DNA of 64,000 nucleotides from Branchiostoma floridae (lineage: Eukaryota; Chordata; Leptocardii; Amphioxiformes; Branchiostomatidae): NCBI RefSeq assembly GCF_000003815.2, contig NC_049981.1:5738592-5802591 (forward strand). The letters run 5' to 3'. The notes beneath the pieces are model-generated. The model worked only from the letters and a program-made list of their open reading frames with translations. It was not told where the DNA came from and searched no databases. A program made the position numbers and the translations under genes. Every line of letters begins with the position of its first letter. Position 1 is the stretch's first letter. Of the stretch, positions 1-12,700 are shown one piece after another.

Positions 1-560
1 GCGCCAAGGTAGGAGTCTCAATGCGCCAAGGCAGGATTCTCGTCGCGCCAGGCAGGGTTCTCAGCGCGCCAAGGTAGGAGTCTCACCGCGCCAAGGCAGG
101 ATTCTCGCCGCGCCAGACAGGGTTCTCCACGCGCCAAGGCAGGAGTCTCACAGCGTCAAGGCAGGATTCTCACCGCACCGGGCAGGGCTCTCACCGCGCA
201 AAGGCAAGATTCTCACCGCGCAAAGGAAGGTTCTCACCACGCAAAGGCAGGATTCTTACTGCGCAAAGGCAGGATTCTCATCGCGCAAAGGCAAGATTCT
301 CACCGCGCAAAGGCAGGATTCTCGCCGCGCAAAGGTAGGAGTCTCACTGCGCCAAGGCCAGGCAGGGTTCTCAGCGCGCCAAGGTAGGTTTCTCACCGCG
401 CCAGGCAGGGTTCTCACCGCGCAAAGGCAGGATTCTCGCCGCGCCAAGGCAGGATTTTCACCGCGCAAAGGCAGGCTTTTCATCGCACAAAGGCAGAATT
501 CTCACAGCGCAAAAGCAGGTTTCTCACCGCGCAGAGGCAGGATTTCCGACCGCACCCAGG
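1..560. repeat. GC-rich minisatellite, about 22-bp unit
   Basis: About 25 tandem copies of a unit close to TCTCACCGCGCAAAGGCAGGAT. Variants swap CGCAAAGG for CGCCAAGG, or lose a few bases to give shorter units. The array starts before the window and decays near 560. Short open frames inside it simply read the repeat and are not credible genes. The unit is G-rich on the plus strand in a GGCAGG pattern. Confidence 0.9.
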
Positions 561-967
561 TAGGCCAGGATTTCTAACGGGCGAAATGTCGCGGATACGA
601 CATAGTGTTCTACATCCAATATCAAAAGTAACGCTCAATTTTTAAATCAGGAAAAATGCTAATTTCAGTAATGGTGTAGCTCTCACTATCTACACATAAG
701 CATGTTGTTTCAATCAGGAACGACGGGGGTTTATTCAGTGTTAATACAAAATCTGAATTTACATATGCATTTTAGTAAATAAGAAACTGTACTAATAGAA
801 CAAAATGCAATCTGCGTTGTTTTCAACCGCAAAAGCTCTCCATCAGTTTATATACACAGCTTGAAACACCTTGCTCCTCTAATACTGGTCGTCAGATGTT
901 TTGTGGTTAGACAATAGACTATATTCAGAACATTAAATATACAAAGTTAATAGCTGTGAGCACTTAC

Positions 968-1390
968 CTTGAAAAAACTTGATCTCGAAAATCTCACGAC
1001 GATTCCCACTTGCAAATTCCAAACGCCAGGACTGTCCTGTTCGGAGAAGCCCAGTTATGATCAGGTCGAATGCTAACTTTTTCCCTTGTTCAATCACTTC
1101 GACATTTTGACTTATGGATGACACATCCGCCCACTGAGATCTTGAAACCTTGCGCTGTACTGAAACGGCTGGAGGGTCATCGTAAACTTTCTGCTCGCGA
1201 ATGTGGATCCGAGAGAGCGTCATGGACGTTTGCAGGTCAAACTCAAGTCGCCAGGTGTCGTCCTCATCTCTCCATCTCCAACCCGATCGGAGGTTGGAGT
1301 CCAAGACGTACCCGGAGACCCGTTGAGCGCCGTCGCCATCTTCCCATTCATCCGGTATCACCCATGTCGGGTCGGTCTCCACCCAGCCAC
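968..1390 (-). CDS. Internal exon encoding a galactose-binding-like (F5/8C-like) domain
   Basis: Read on the minus strand, an acceptor (ccggcag) precedes base 1390 and a consensus donor (CAAG/GTAAGTG) follows base 968. The 423-nt exon is open throughout and phase 1 at both ends, the usual signature of a shuffled extracellular module. The peptide alternates hydrophobic strands and Trp residues (SGWRWRDEDDTWRLEFDL near the N-terminal part, SWRLEFASGNRREIFEIKFF at the end), like the jelly-roll of discoidin/F5-8C domains. No flanking exons of this gene were found in the window. Assignment to the galactose-binding superfamily is by pattern and could be wrong; that it is a real coding exon is more secure. 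Confidence 0.6.
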
Positions 1391-2741
1391 CTGCCGGTTA
1401 CATTCTTTCATTAATATTTCACGAAGGTATGTAGAGTAGAAACATCATCACGCAGTAGGCTGTGGGCCCTCGTTCTCAAAAAGGCATATTTGGCAGTTTA
1501 GTAATATTGTCGATAGAATGGGGGATCTTAAGATTTCTGTCTAATCATCTTGCCGACAAGCCAAAAGCGTTGAGCGCCATATGCGCTTTTCACGCAGATT
1601 TTACGACTTCGGAAAGGCAACTACGAAGCAAATATGGCCTTTTTGCTTTGTAAATATATTTTGGTAATAATTGTTCCATGATCCTGCACACTTTAAAACT
1701 TCGAAAAAGCAACAAAAAGAAAAATAAAACAATTTTGTCTGAGGCCAGGTTAGCGCTTGTACGGAACGGACTGGACGCAGAAAGGCTGAAGTCAATTATG
1801 AAAATGTAATCCTTACAGCAAACTTTATTTATAGATATCATGGAAGAGTATGGTGTGTTTTGCATATGTTGGATTTTAACGTGTTCAAAACAGGTCCTGG
1901 CTAAAGGTACTTAAGCAACGTACGTTACCAACATTATGCTGTCTTTTAGGGTCTCATTCATGTGTTACTCCAATTGGGTAAAATAGATACAAGCAAAAAA
2001 CTGAGTGACTGCTTAAATGTGTGCTTTAGAGGCCCCTGCACACAAGAGCAAGATGAACCAGAATGCCCTAAAAATGAAAACTATTTTCTATTCCTGGGAA
2101 TTCGTAGTGTATTCTAGAAAATCCCACCACATTAAAGATTTTTGCCCGTTTATTTCGCAGGCCCAATAATGTTTGACCAGCTAAAAACTCTTTCGAAATG
2201 CATTTGAAGTGGAATAATATCGAGTAGCATTCAAAGTGTGTTCTACCTGTGTATTTCAACTATTCTAACTTCAGTATGATTGTATTCTACGGCATTCAGC
2301 ATGATTCAAAACATTATTATTCGATGGAGAACCGAAACGACATGGCACTCCGAATATGGTCACAATGTAGCCAAAAATATCTGGAATGCAGTAAGAGTTT
2401 CTAGAATACACTACGAATTCTAGGGAATAGAAAATATATTTCATTTTGACGGCATTGGATTATTCTTTCTCGTGTGAAGGGGATAAAAGTTCCATCTGGA
2501 ATTTTCACGCGAATGCGGGACAGATTTTTGCGAATACTTCATTCTGGCTGGTTCTGCTTGAATCGTGCTGGTTGTAGTGTGAAGGCCCTATTAGCGGTGA
2601 GAAATTCAATTTTATCCAGCCAAACTGATCTCAAAAGTTAGATTGGTGAAAGTTTGTTTGTAACTGAAGATATTAGCCGTAAAGATTGGCAGCCACGCGC
2701 TAGGTCGGATGTACACAGTCCTGGGTTATGAGTGGTGGGGT
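1391..2741. other. No gene recognised
   Basis: AT-rich sequence with only short random open frames. No exon, RNA gene or clear repeat was identified. Confidence 0.5.
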
Positions 2742-2745
2742 TTAA

Positions 2746-3582
2746 CCCTATCCAGACTGGGCTTTTCAAAAAGGCTTACTGTACGATCACCAAATTTGCA
2801 GGGGCGGGGGGGGGGGTGTTGTGCTCATTGAGTTTTATAATTCCTAAAAATTTTCTATTATTATGACGTAATATGACGTAATAATGACGCCATAAATTGA
2901 TATTTTTTGCTAAAACGGGGAATTCCCATAATACTTAAATATCTCACTCAAAAAGTTACCAATAAACGTTTATTATTAATATTTAAGTGTTACAAGACTT
3001 CTGTTGTCAAAATGGCGTCATAGAATGACGTCATCTGTAGTTAAGCTATCCGCCATCTTGGATTATGAACCTTAAATTTTTCAAGATACATTTTTTTTCA
3101 ACATATAACGCTAAAACCCCATGGAAATGGATTAAAAACGTTCACATGAATGTTTTCTGTGAGAAAATACCACGTAGTGATGAAATCTGAGTGAAAATAA
3201 GCTTGTTATACTTTAAATCATGATATTGTCGGCAATCTTGAATTTTGACCAATTACGTCATTCCATTAGCATAATTTATGACTATTTAATTATAAATGTT
3301 TAACTAAGATGTGTTGGATATCAAGTATATATGAAAAGAAGTTTAGTTTACCAAGAAAATCTTAAAATCCCATTGTTTTAACCAAAATTTGTGATTTTTG
3401 TAAAATTTGCATTTCAGAAACCCGTTGCCATGGCAACACGAAAAATCATTAACTTAGCCATCTTTTTTTTTTAAATTGTTGCCAACAATATTTTAAGAAA
3501 ACTCACCAAGTTGGCCGTTTGGGAGGTCAAAGTCGGCGCGGGCATTTTTAGCCCCCCCCCCCCCCCACCAGTCCGGATAGGG
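2746..3582. mobile_element. PiggyBac-like non-autonomous element (MITE), copy 1
   Basis: The element runs from CCCTATCCAGACTGG to CCAGTCCGGATAGGG and is flanked on both sides by TTAA (2742-2745 and 3583-3586), the target site of the piggyBac superfamily. Next to the inverted ends lie a G tract on the left and a C tract on the right. The 837-bp interior has no transposase frame. It carries several TGACGTAA/TGACGTCA-type motifs and a GTTGCCATGGCAAC palindrome shared with the copy at 25032. Superfamily assignment rests on the TTAA duplication plus CCCT ends. Confidence 0.75.
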
Positions 3583-3586
3583 TTAA

Positions 3587-6109
3587 CAGCGAAAAAGCAC
3601 TTCTTGCAAAGACCGGCTAATTGCAAGATTTTCAATTGCTATAAACAACAAACGTACGGTTGATTGTCATTGGCAATTCATTTCATGATCTAGGCACAAT
3701 GTGCTCAATAAGGAATGAATGATATGGGTATAGCTTCATTTTAAAAGCGCACACGTAAAACACGCATTATATTATATAAAAAACATTTATGAATGAGAAT
3801 GACACAGTAACCACCTCATACTGCCGGCATGTAGAACAGAGCGTCTCAGAAAATTATTCGTCTATCAGGCTATATCACTACTGTGCAATCAAAATTCGCA
3901 GATATTCATTCAGTGACAATTACTTTTCATAATTCCAACAATATTGCGCCATTTTATTATTGTACCAAAACAGCAAGCGTTTGTTTTCTTGTCAGAATGT
4001 AACACTCTTGTATTATATGAAACTTTATTTTACGATGTTCACTTTTTTCAAGATGTTCTGACGAGCGTATGATTTTGTAATACGGTTTTCGTTTTTAACT
4101 GCCAAGACAAAAAAAATGCCTCCTCTTATTTCAGTCATCAAAGATTGAGAACTAGGAACGTTGCAGTCACTACAAAAACTACGGGGCAGGAGACATATGA
4201 AGATCTAGAAAGACCGCAAGGTGTTTAGACCACTGCAGCAGCAGAACACAGTGGACTACAACTACTACAGTATATGTAGACAACAATGTTCCATCAATTG
4301 TGTACCCAAGTCGTTCAATGGGATGATCGCCACAAAGTTGCTTTGCATAACATACTATTAGTTACTGGTAGAAAGTTCGCCTCAGAATCAAAAGGCCCAG
4401 AGTTAGAAACACTCCATGCCTTGACCATGTGTCCTGCGTATACTTCTTTACGGTGGAGAGACACTTCTTCGACTAACATGCATGTTTGCCAAAACACACT
4501 ACATGTACGTATATGATGACCAATGTGCCAACATTTACACATTGACTCTCACCTTAACCTTAACTTATTTAATATAACTGTGGCGAGATTGCCCCCGCTA
4601 TTAATACAGTACTGTAGAAATTGACACAGAATATTAGTAGAAATTGTATAGGTAGTTACTTACCCGTCATTGCAGATGCACCTGACAGACAGTGGCACAG
4701 ACCCCAGAGTAGGAAAAATGATGTTCTGGTTGAAGATTCAGTTCTCATTTTGCTTGCTCGATCACAATTCCTACACAAAGCGAAGTCCTACATACACCTT
4801 CGCTACTGTAGCCTGCTGCATAACAGTTTTGTCGTTCAAAATTCAGCAAGGTGCGTCTGACAGAGACTTTTTTTTCATTCCCGACCGATACAACGATGGC
4901 GAAGCAGTGAGTGGCCTTCCTATTTTCAGCTTGGAAAACCACGTGATAAGCAGGGAATGTATACGTCATCAAATATCTGTAGCTGTTTTGTAGCTATATT
5001 CTAACTCGTCCTCAAAAAATGTGTAACCAGTTGGCCATTCGAACTTCACGAAATTCTAACATCATCACCGTCCAAAAGGATCTCGGTTTATTACACAAAA
5101 TAATAATTTTGAGATTTGTCCCATGGAAGAATGGATTATTCTAAAGCTGGCATATGCAAATTTGTATTTGCGTGGCCTCGTTAGAATTGGGAATGGAGAC
5201 ATGCAGGTGCATCGTATACTTGTCTGATTGCCTTCCTATAAACTGCGTATTCTAATTAGCTTGGGAGATGAACACACGCATACTTCAAACTGTCAACAAC
5301 TTTGATGACCTATGACCCCGATAACATACTGAAGGCAGGCAATCGTAGCCGTACAAGTCACGTGATGTGTCACTCAACCGTCATAGTAATTTACCCATAA
5401 GAACCCCAAACTTTTCCCTACTTTTTTTTTAAAAATCCAACATGGTCATTCTGTTTTCCTAAAGTTAATTTCTTTTTACATTTTTTTCTTCTTTCTGTTG
5501 TGACTAGCCACATTTCACTTAGCAGACATCCGCCTGGATAATACTACCGAATTATTGTTTCTAAAATCCGCAGCCTAACTTAAATAGAATGACAATCTTC
5601 TTCTAAAGCCATTTTAGCTAAAAGCTTAGTTCTGACTGTAGATGCCTCTAATAATCTTTAAACTTACAATCCTGCATATCTAAAGTTATTCTATTCACTA
5701 CCTTATTTCCTAAAACAATGTCTCCGATATTTTTCTTCCGGTTCAGATCAACCACTAAATTACGTAAAAATACACAAAAAGATGACCATGCTTTTATAAA
5801 TTAGTTGCTGAGCTGAAAATTATTTACTAATAAAAATAGTGTCATCTGCATGACTATTGTGCTAAAGCAATAGGTAATAATATTTCAAGCACAATCTTTC
5901 TCACGACCACCTTTCAAAAGAAAACTGTGGGAATGTCTAGGCAACCCTTACGCATGGTAAATTAGTCATACACGTGTATATACAGACCCTGACCTCTCAT
6001 TGCAAATATTGTTGTCGATGATATGATGTTATACACTCCATTTTAGACGATATGTAAGTTATCCTACACCATGTACATACAAATGTTCTTTTTTTTAATT
6101 TGTATTGTT
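3587..6109. other. No gene recognised
   Basis: AT-rich intergenic DNA with short open frames on both strands that lack domain patterns. A splice-donor-like site on the minus strand near 4664 follows a short Cys-containing peptide, but it was too weak to call an exon. Confidence 0.45.
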
Positions 6110-6215
6110 TATGTGTTTGTCAGCAGGGCTAGCCCTTTGTAATAGCCATAGGCTAGTTGGGCAGCCCTGGCTGTGTGTTCGGTGCAGCCAAACCAATAAA
6201 TAAAAGCACAATCTT
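6110..6215 (+). repeat. Retroelement 3'-tail-like repeat
   Basis: The stretch contains CAGCAGGGCTAGCCC, CTAGTTGGGCAGCCCTGG and an AATAAATAAA end. This resembles the 3' ends of CR1/L2-type LINEs that terminate in a short tandem repeat. No coding part is visible next to it. Confidence 0.4.
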
Positions 6216-6930
6216 TCTATTTGTTATTGCTTTTTTTTTTTACTTTCAGTATTAGGTTGGAGCAGCTGAATAGTTTGATGTATTATTTATCACAACAGAA
6301 AGATGCCTTCTCCTGTATTGTCACGCATCCTGTTGAGCCTGCTTGCACCTGGTCTTAACTTAAGGCACGTCCTATCCTGTATACCCAACACTGCTTATTA
6401 CTGCGTTACACACCACTGTACCAGGTCTAAGCCCCGAAACATTGTAACGTAAGGCCAAATGTATTTGTTGCTTCTCGTATTCATATTCTGCAAAAAAATT
6501 AAGTTCTGAGAAAAAAATGATACAGATTTTGCTATACCAACTCTCAATATCTTCGCTACAAACCGTAGAAAAATCTGAAGAAGATATGTGAATAAAATGT
6601 GTGAATAAGATGTGTGAATAAGATGTACGAGTAGATGTAAGACATAACGTAGATGAAGCGCAATTGCATCGGAAACACAAGAAACTGTCCCATCTTATAA
6701 AACCAAGTGCTCTTTTTCTTTTTAATCTTTTTAAGGCCCTTTTCATAACATTAAAATAATGATCATTTTAAGTCCACCATGACATTTTTGCCAATCAGAA
6801 GTTTCATTTTGACTTTTGAAGGTTTATCTCGCCCGATATACTTAAATAGTTTTATTCTTATTTTTCGACCTATCGGTCAAATTTCTTTATAAAAAAATCC
6901 AATAATCAACAAATAAAGGGGGCGTGGTAA

Positions 6931-7228
6931 GCCCAAACCTGTACAAGCATACCCTAACGCTGTTGATTACTACTACAAGAGAATTTCAGTAATCAAGCAT
7001 ACCTTCTTTCGCATCGTCACGAGTTGGTACCAATCTGTTCCAGGAGAGACTGGGCTCCGTCCCTCGTAAATCAAGGTATGCCCAAACCTGTACACGCATA
7101 CCCTAACGCTGTTAATTACTACAACAAGGGAATTTCAGTAATCTTGCGCATGCATACCTTCTCCCGCATTGCCACAAATAGGTACCAGTCTGTTCTAGGA
7201 TGACTAGGCTCCTCCCCCTTGTAAAATA
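6931..7228. repeat. Direct tandem duplication of about 149 bp upstream of the LDLa gene
   Basis: Two copies (6931-7079 and 7080-7228) both start with CCCAAACCTGTACA and share the blocks CATACCCTAACGCTGTT, AATTTCAGTAATC and GGTACCA. They differ by scattered substitutions and small indels. The second copy ends about 115 bp before the chosen start codon, so the repeat lies where a promoter or 5' UTR is expected. Confidence 0.8.
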
Positions 7229-7342
7229 ATACTTTTGCAAACCAGTACAGGCTGTTGTTTACTTGCCGGCGCACACCACCGTGTGAGGTGGATCCAACAC
7301 AAGCAATGCATGTCGGCTAAATTTTCCCACCAAAAGTCAATC

Positions 7343-9707
7343 ATGGCTACCGGCTTGCTCCTGTTTCTGTGCCTGATGTCAGTCGACTACGTCTCTCTTG
7401 AGAGTACTGACGGGGGCATTGAGTGTACGGCGTTTGAATCTGAGTATGAGTTGTTTAGGTGTGGAAGTAGCGGAACCTGTGTCTTACCACAGGAAGTGTG
7501 TGACGGCCGTAATGACTGCGCAGACGGCTCAGATGAAGAAGATTGCTGGAACAAAGAGTGCCCCCAATCGTCACCCTTCGACGTTCCCGTCAGGTGTGAA
7601 AGTAGTGGAGCCTGTGTTAGTGAGTGGGAAACATGTAACGGGTACGATGATTGTCCTGACGGATCAGATGAGAAGGATTGCTCGGGAAAAGAGTGTCCCA
7701 TTCCCGGCGATTTTAGGTGTGAAAGTAGTGGAGCCTGCGTCCGTGGGTGGGATACATGTAACGGTGTCGATGATTGTCCTGACGGTTCAGATGAGAAAGA
7801 TTGTTCGGGTGGCGAGTGTCCCAATCCAGACGATTTCAAGTGTGCAAGTAGCGGTGCCTGTGTCAGTGAATGGAAGGCATGTAATGGTGTCGATGACTGT
7901 CCTGACGGTTCAGATGAGAGGGATTGCTCAAGCGAAGAGTGTCCGAATCCAAGCTATTTCAGATGTAAAAGTAGCGGAATATGTGTCTCTGGCTTTAAAA
8001 TATGTAATACCGTTGCTGACTGCACAGACGGTTCAGATGAAGAAAATTGCTGGAGGAAAGAGTGTCACTTTCAACTTGGCAGCCAAGTCAGGTGTGAAAG
8101 TAGTGGAGCCTGTGTCTCTGCATGGGACACATGTAACGGTATCGATGATTGTCCTGACGGTTCAGATGAGAGGGATTGCATGGACAAAGAGTGTTTCCAC
8201 GATTTGTTGTTCAAGTGTACGAATGGAATATGTGTAGCTAAACTTGGCGTATGTGACGGCGATGCTGACTGTACCGACAGCTCAGATGAGGAAGATTGCT
8301 TGAGAGTAGAGTGTCCCGAACCAGATGATTTCAAGTGTGAAAGTAGTGGAAAATGTGTCCGTCATGATCAAATATGTGATGGTGCTAGTGACTGCGCAGA
8401 CGGCTCAGATGAAGAAGATTGCTGGAGCAGAGAGTGTCCTCAAATACCAGGCTTTCCCCAAACGTTTTTCAGGTGTAATGGTAGTGGAGGATGTGTTCAT
8501 GAATTGAAGGTATGTAACGGCGAAACAGACTGCACAGACCGTTCAGATGAAGAAGATTGCTGGAGCAAAGAGTGTCTTCAATCGTCACCCTTTGACGTTC
8601 CCTTCAGGTGTGAAAGCAGTGGAGCCTGTGTAAATCAGTGGGATACATGTAACGGTATCGATGATTGTCCTGATGGTTCAGATGAAAAATCTTGCTCGGG
8701 TGGAGAGTGTCCCAATCCAGACGATTTCAAGTGTGAGAGCAGTGGAAGATGTGTTGATGCCTATAACATATGTGACGGCAATGCTAATTGCGCAGACGGT
8801 TCAGATGAGAGGTATTGCATGAGCGAAGGGTGCCCCGATCCCAGTTATTTGAAGTGTGAAAGTAGCGGAACATGTGTCCCTGAATACCACATATGTAACG
8901 GTTATGCTGAATGTCCTGACGGTTCAGATGAACAGGACTGCTGGAGCAAAGAGTGTCAAATATCAGCACATTTCGGTATTTTCAGGTGTGAAAGTAGTGG
9001 AGTTTGTATCCCAGAAGTGTTCACATGTGACGGGAGCGATGACTGTCCTGACCTTTCAGATGAGAGAGATTGCATGGACAAAGAGTGTTTCTCTGATCAA
9101 TTTCAGTGTAGAAGTGGAATATGTGTAAGTAAACTTGACGTATGTGACGACAATGCTGACTGTGCCGACGGCTCAGACGAGGAAGATTGTTGGAACAAAG
9201 AGTGTCCTCAACTGTTATCAGCGGACGAGTTATTCAGGTGTGAAAGTAGTGGAGCCTGTGTTACTCCATTGCAAATGTGTAATGGTGTCAATGACTGCGC
9301 CGATGGTTCAGATGAGGGTTGCTGGAATGAAGACTGTCCCTATGCTGACTTTTTCAAGTGTGCAGGCGGTGGAAAAACCTGTGTCCATCCGCAAAAACGT
9401 TGTGACGGCCGTACGGATTGTCAAGACGGTTCAGATGAGAATTGCGTGGTCACAGAGTGTCCAATCAACGATTTCATATGTGAAAATTACGAAGCCTGCG
9501 TCAACCGAGAACAACAGTGTGATGGGCACGAGGACTGTTCAGACGGTTCAGATGAGGGTGAATGCTGGGATAAAGAGTGCCTTTTGTCGGACAGTTTCAA
9601 GTGTAAAAGTAGCGGAAAATGTGTCAACGAAACGACGAATCGCTGCGATGGCGTCGTCGACTGTCACCACGAAGGCGTCCACGACGAGTCCGATGAGAGT
9701 GGCTGCG
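7343..9707 (+). CDS. Exon 1: signal peptide and 18 tandem LDLa modules
   Basis: A single 2.36-kb exon encodes the secretion signal and 18 consecutive LDLa repeats of about 40-46 residues. Most have six Cys and a Cys-x-DGSDE-x-x-Cys end. The repeated Glu-Cys-Pro spacing and near-identical DNA blocks (gatgattgtcctgacgg; gaaagtagtggagcctgtgt) show expansion by tandem duplication. The last module is altered in its acidic loop ([14 protein letters not shown]). The donor GGCTGCG/GTAAGCT ends the exon in phase 1. Reading through would stop after [10 protein letters not shown] at 9739, so a secreted short form is possible if the intron is retained. Confidence 0.93.
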
Positions 9708-12700
9708 GTAAGCTGACGTTTAATAATTTGAATTATTAAATACTTGGCGAAGTTGGCATTTTATTGTGTGATTTGATTTTTATATGCACACTTGATAGTA
9801 GCAATGGTATTTCTTACAAAACTACATAGAGAAAAATGTTTTGAGGTATAACGGAGATAATGTTAACAGATTTTATTTTCCTAGAAAAAATGGTATTTAA
9901 AATAGATGCTATAAGAAATCTAAAAAACAAACAAACAAGACACCCAAGTAATGAACCAAACATTGTGTCGCAAGCAAGGAAGTCCGAATTGTTCGAATCA
10001 AACTAGGGAGTCCAGGGTAAAATCGTATATACGGTCAGGACACCGATATAAAACGTAAATACGGCCCGAATATGATATGAAATAGTGTAAACAACATAGG
10101 GGTATTTGAAAAGCTCTATGTGTATATCGACGACAAAATTCCTAGTTTCCATTTTGGTACTGAATACTTTTAACTATCCTTGCTTGTCAGACACAGAAGT
10201 TGGCTAACGGGATAACTACACTAAGCACCCTCTGTAGACTCTAACAAGGCTGGCTTTTGTTTTTCTTTGCTGGGTTGGGGCGACCAAGACTTAAAGAAAA
10301 GTAGTATTACATACATATGCTCGTAATATTGGATTGCTTTGCCGCACCGGCCCTGATGAAACTTCGGACACTTTTCGCACTACGAAAAGCACACGAAATA
10401 CTTGTAATTTTGTTTTCCACATGCTGAATTTTGGGTTAGAAATACACAAATTGCTATCTATTTCATTGGTCTATGGACAGCTAAAAGAAAAGAAAAAACC
10501 TCTTAACTGTGAATGGGTTGGGGGTGGGTTTGCTCGCGATTTTTAGAAGTGACTTAAGGTCTCTAATGTAACTAGTGTTTGCCTTGAAAGGTATTTGCTC
10601 AGAAAGGTATTTTGCTGCCAAAGGAGTTTTGAAAGGCAGTATTGCCCCGCAGGACTCGTCATTTTTTGACAGGCAAGCTTGCGTGGCTTAGTGCCTGGTC
10701 TCAGCATTCCAGTCGCATGTCGGGCTGCATGCCTGGATGCCTTCCAGTTCGTGCGGCATGCAGATAGCCTGTGGATCACATGAGGGCGCGTTTGTTGCGG
10801 CATGCATTGCGCGATACTTCTGTGGGATAGTTGGGGAGGGGGGTGCTGGTTCTGACGCCATGTAATTTGCACAAATTGTACAAATTTGCTTTCAATAATT
10901 AGTGTTGATTTTTATGTGATGGGAAGGATTATGGCGGATGTTGATTTGCTGTGAATTTCAGCCTTGTAGCTGTTTGTTGTAGATCAGCAAGAGTACTTGT
11001 TTTGTGAATGTTTGTGTGTTCGGCGAACATCTTAGGAAGCTGTGGAAGTTTTGCGCTGAGATGTAACGTGGTTAGATATTGTGATCGTGAAGGGCTTTAT
11101 GCACTATTTGGTAAGACAGGTGTTTTATGTTGTAAGTAAAGATGTGTGAAGTGGCTTAGGATGAAGTACGATGATTGCTGATGTGTTAGATTGTGAATAA
11201 TTTGCATATTGTAAACATGCATGAAAGTCAGGATATAAGACTGCAATAAGCATGCATTTGTTAGGTCACCCTCTGAGGCGTTACATTGATATGTGCTTTT
11301 CATTAACTTCCTACACAATACTTTAGCTAAGGGATATATCAGTTACATTGGGTATGTGCATAATTAATGAGGATATCGCGTGATGCCATTATGCCTTGTG
11401 TTTGTTGCAATCAGAGGCATTACATTGAATTGTGCATCTCAAGGCTACAGGAAACGAGGTACCTATTAGTTACACTAGCAATATGTGCCGGCTCAGAGTT
11501 GTGTCATGGTGGGGTATTGTGGGATAATGTTTTGTTGTTGTTTTGTATGAAGCCTCTTAGTACTATTCTCTGTATAGCTATTAGTTGTTATTGGTTGCCA
11601 TGCATTGTACCTTGTACGATTTTTGAGCAATAAATTCATTCATTCATCCAAATAATACAGTCTCAACGTCGATACAATCCTTCACCACATTTTGCTGTTC
11701 ATGAAATAAGGCTTTTTGGCTAATACTGCCCCCCCCCCCCCCCCCCCATGAAATGAAAGACCGTTATATTTGCGAAGGAGGCCATATACGACACCAAGAT
11801 ATAGATATTTACCAGATAGATTAATACAATTGAATAAAATAGTAAACGGTAAATGGTTTTAGAATCATAACGGGATAGGTATATAAAAGGTAAATAGATT
11901 GAGATTGATACGAATTTATCCATATCTCTACCTATCCATCTATCTGTGCAGAGAGAGGGGAGACGTCGATAGTTAGAGATGCGCACGTACTCAATATCTT
12001 GACAAATAAATAAATATACAGGAGTGCCGTTTTTAACAAAAAGTTGTGTCCACGACATGTAGTTAAATTATTCAAATGTAAATACCTCAGCCACCTGTTT
12101 GTGACATGTTTCTACATGACGTGTTTCTAGACTGTTTGATTTTACTTTTTAAAACGTCTTACGCTGAAACCGTATGTTATTGCAGGGACACTTCATTTTT
12201 TAATTACATTTTTAGAGTGGGGTGATTATTCAACTCCTTTTAAAAGGAACAGTTTCTGGATTGCCCCACTTTACCTAGGGGTGTTGCTGAAAGATTTAAT
12301 TCTTGCAGGGAGGCAGGAATTTATTTTTACAATTCAAGTTTTGGACGGGGGTGGTGAAATTGATTTTTTGTCCCTTTTTGTAGTAGTATTTCAAACAGTA
12401 TATGCCTCAATAAAAGTTTCCTATTTTTGCATTCGTTTTTCAAACAGTTCATTCTGCATGAGGTGGTAGATGGTTGAAATATGCTGTAATTGCTCGCAGA
12501 TGTTGCCTGTATTCCCATTTGCATGGTTTAGTAAAAGACTTATTTTCTTCAGTTTTGTTTATTTTTAAACCTGGATCATTGGAATGGTCATTTCGAAAGG
12601 TAGATACGTGTAATAAGTGTGGATACTTATGCACAACTAACATGACCACAATTTGTAAAAAAAAACAAAAAAACTAGACGTTACATCTTGTTGTACAGTG

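Noticed and set aside
256-483. Minus-strand open frame over the 22-bp minisatellite
   Set aside because: It only reads the tandem repeat; no conserved domain and no start context.
4560-4870. Possible minus-strand exon ending RCICNDG before a GTAAGT donor near 4664
   Set aside because: Only about 25 open codons before a stop, no acceptor in phase and no domain beyond two Cys.
7387-9716. Open frames in other frames and on the minus strand across the LDLa array
   Set aside because: Shadows of a strongly supported repetitive coding exon; codon pattern and Cys spacing fit only one frame.
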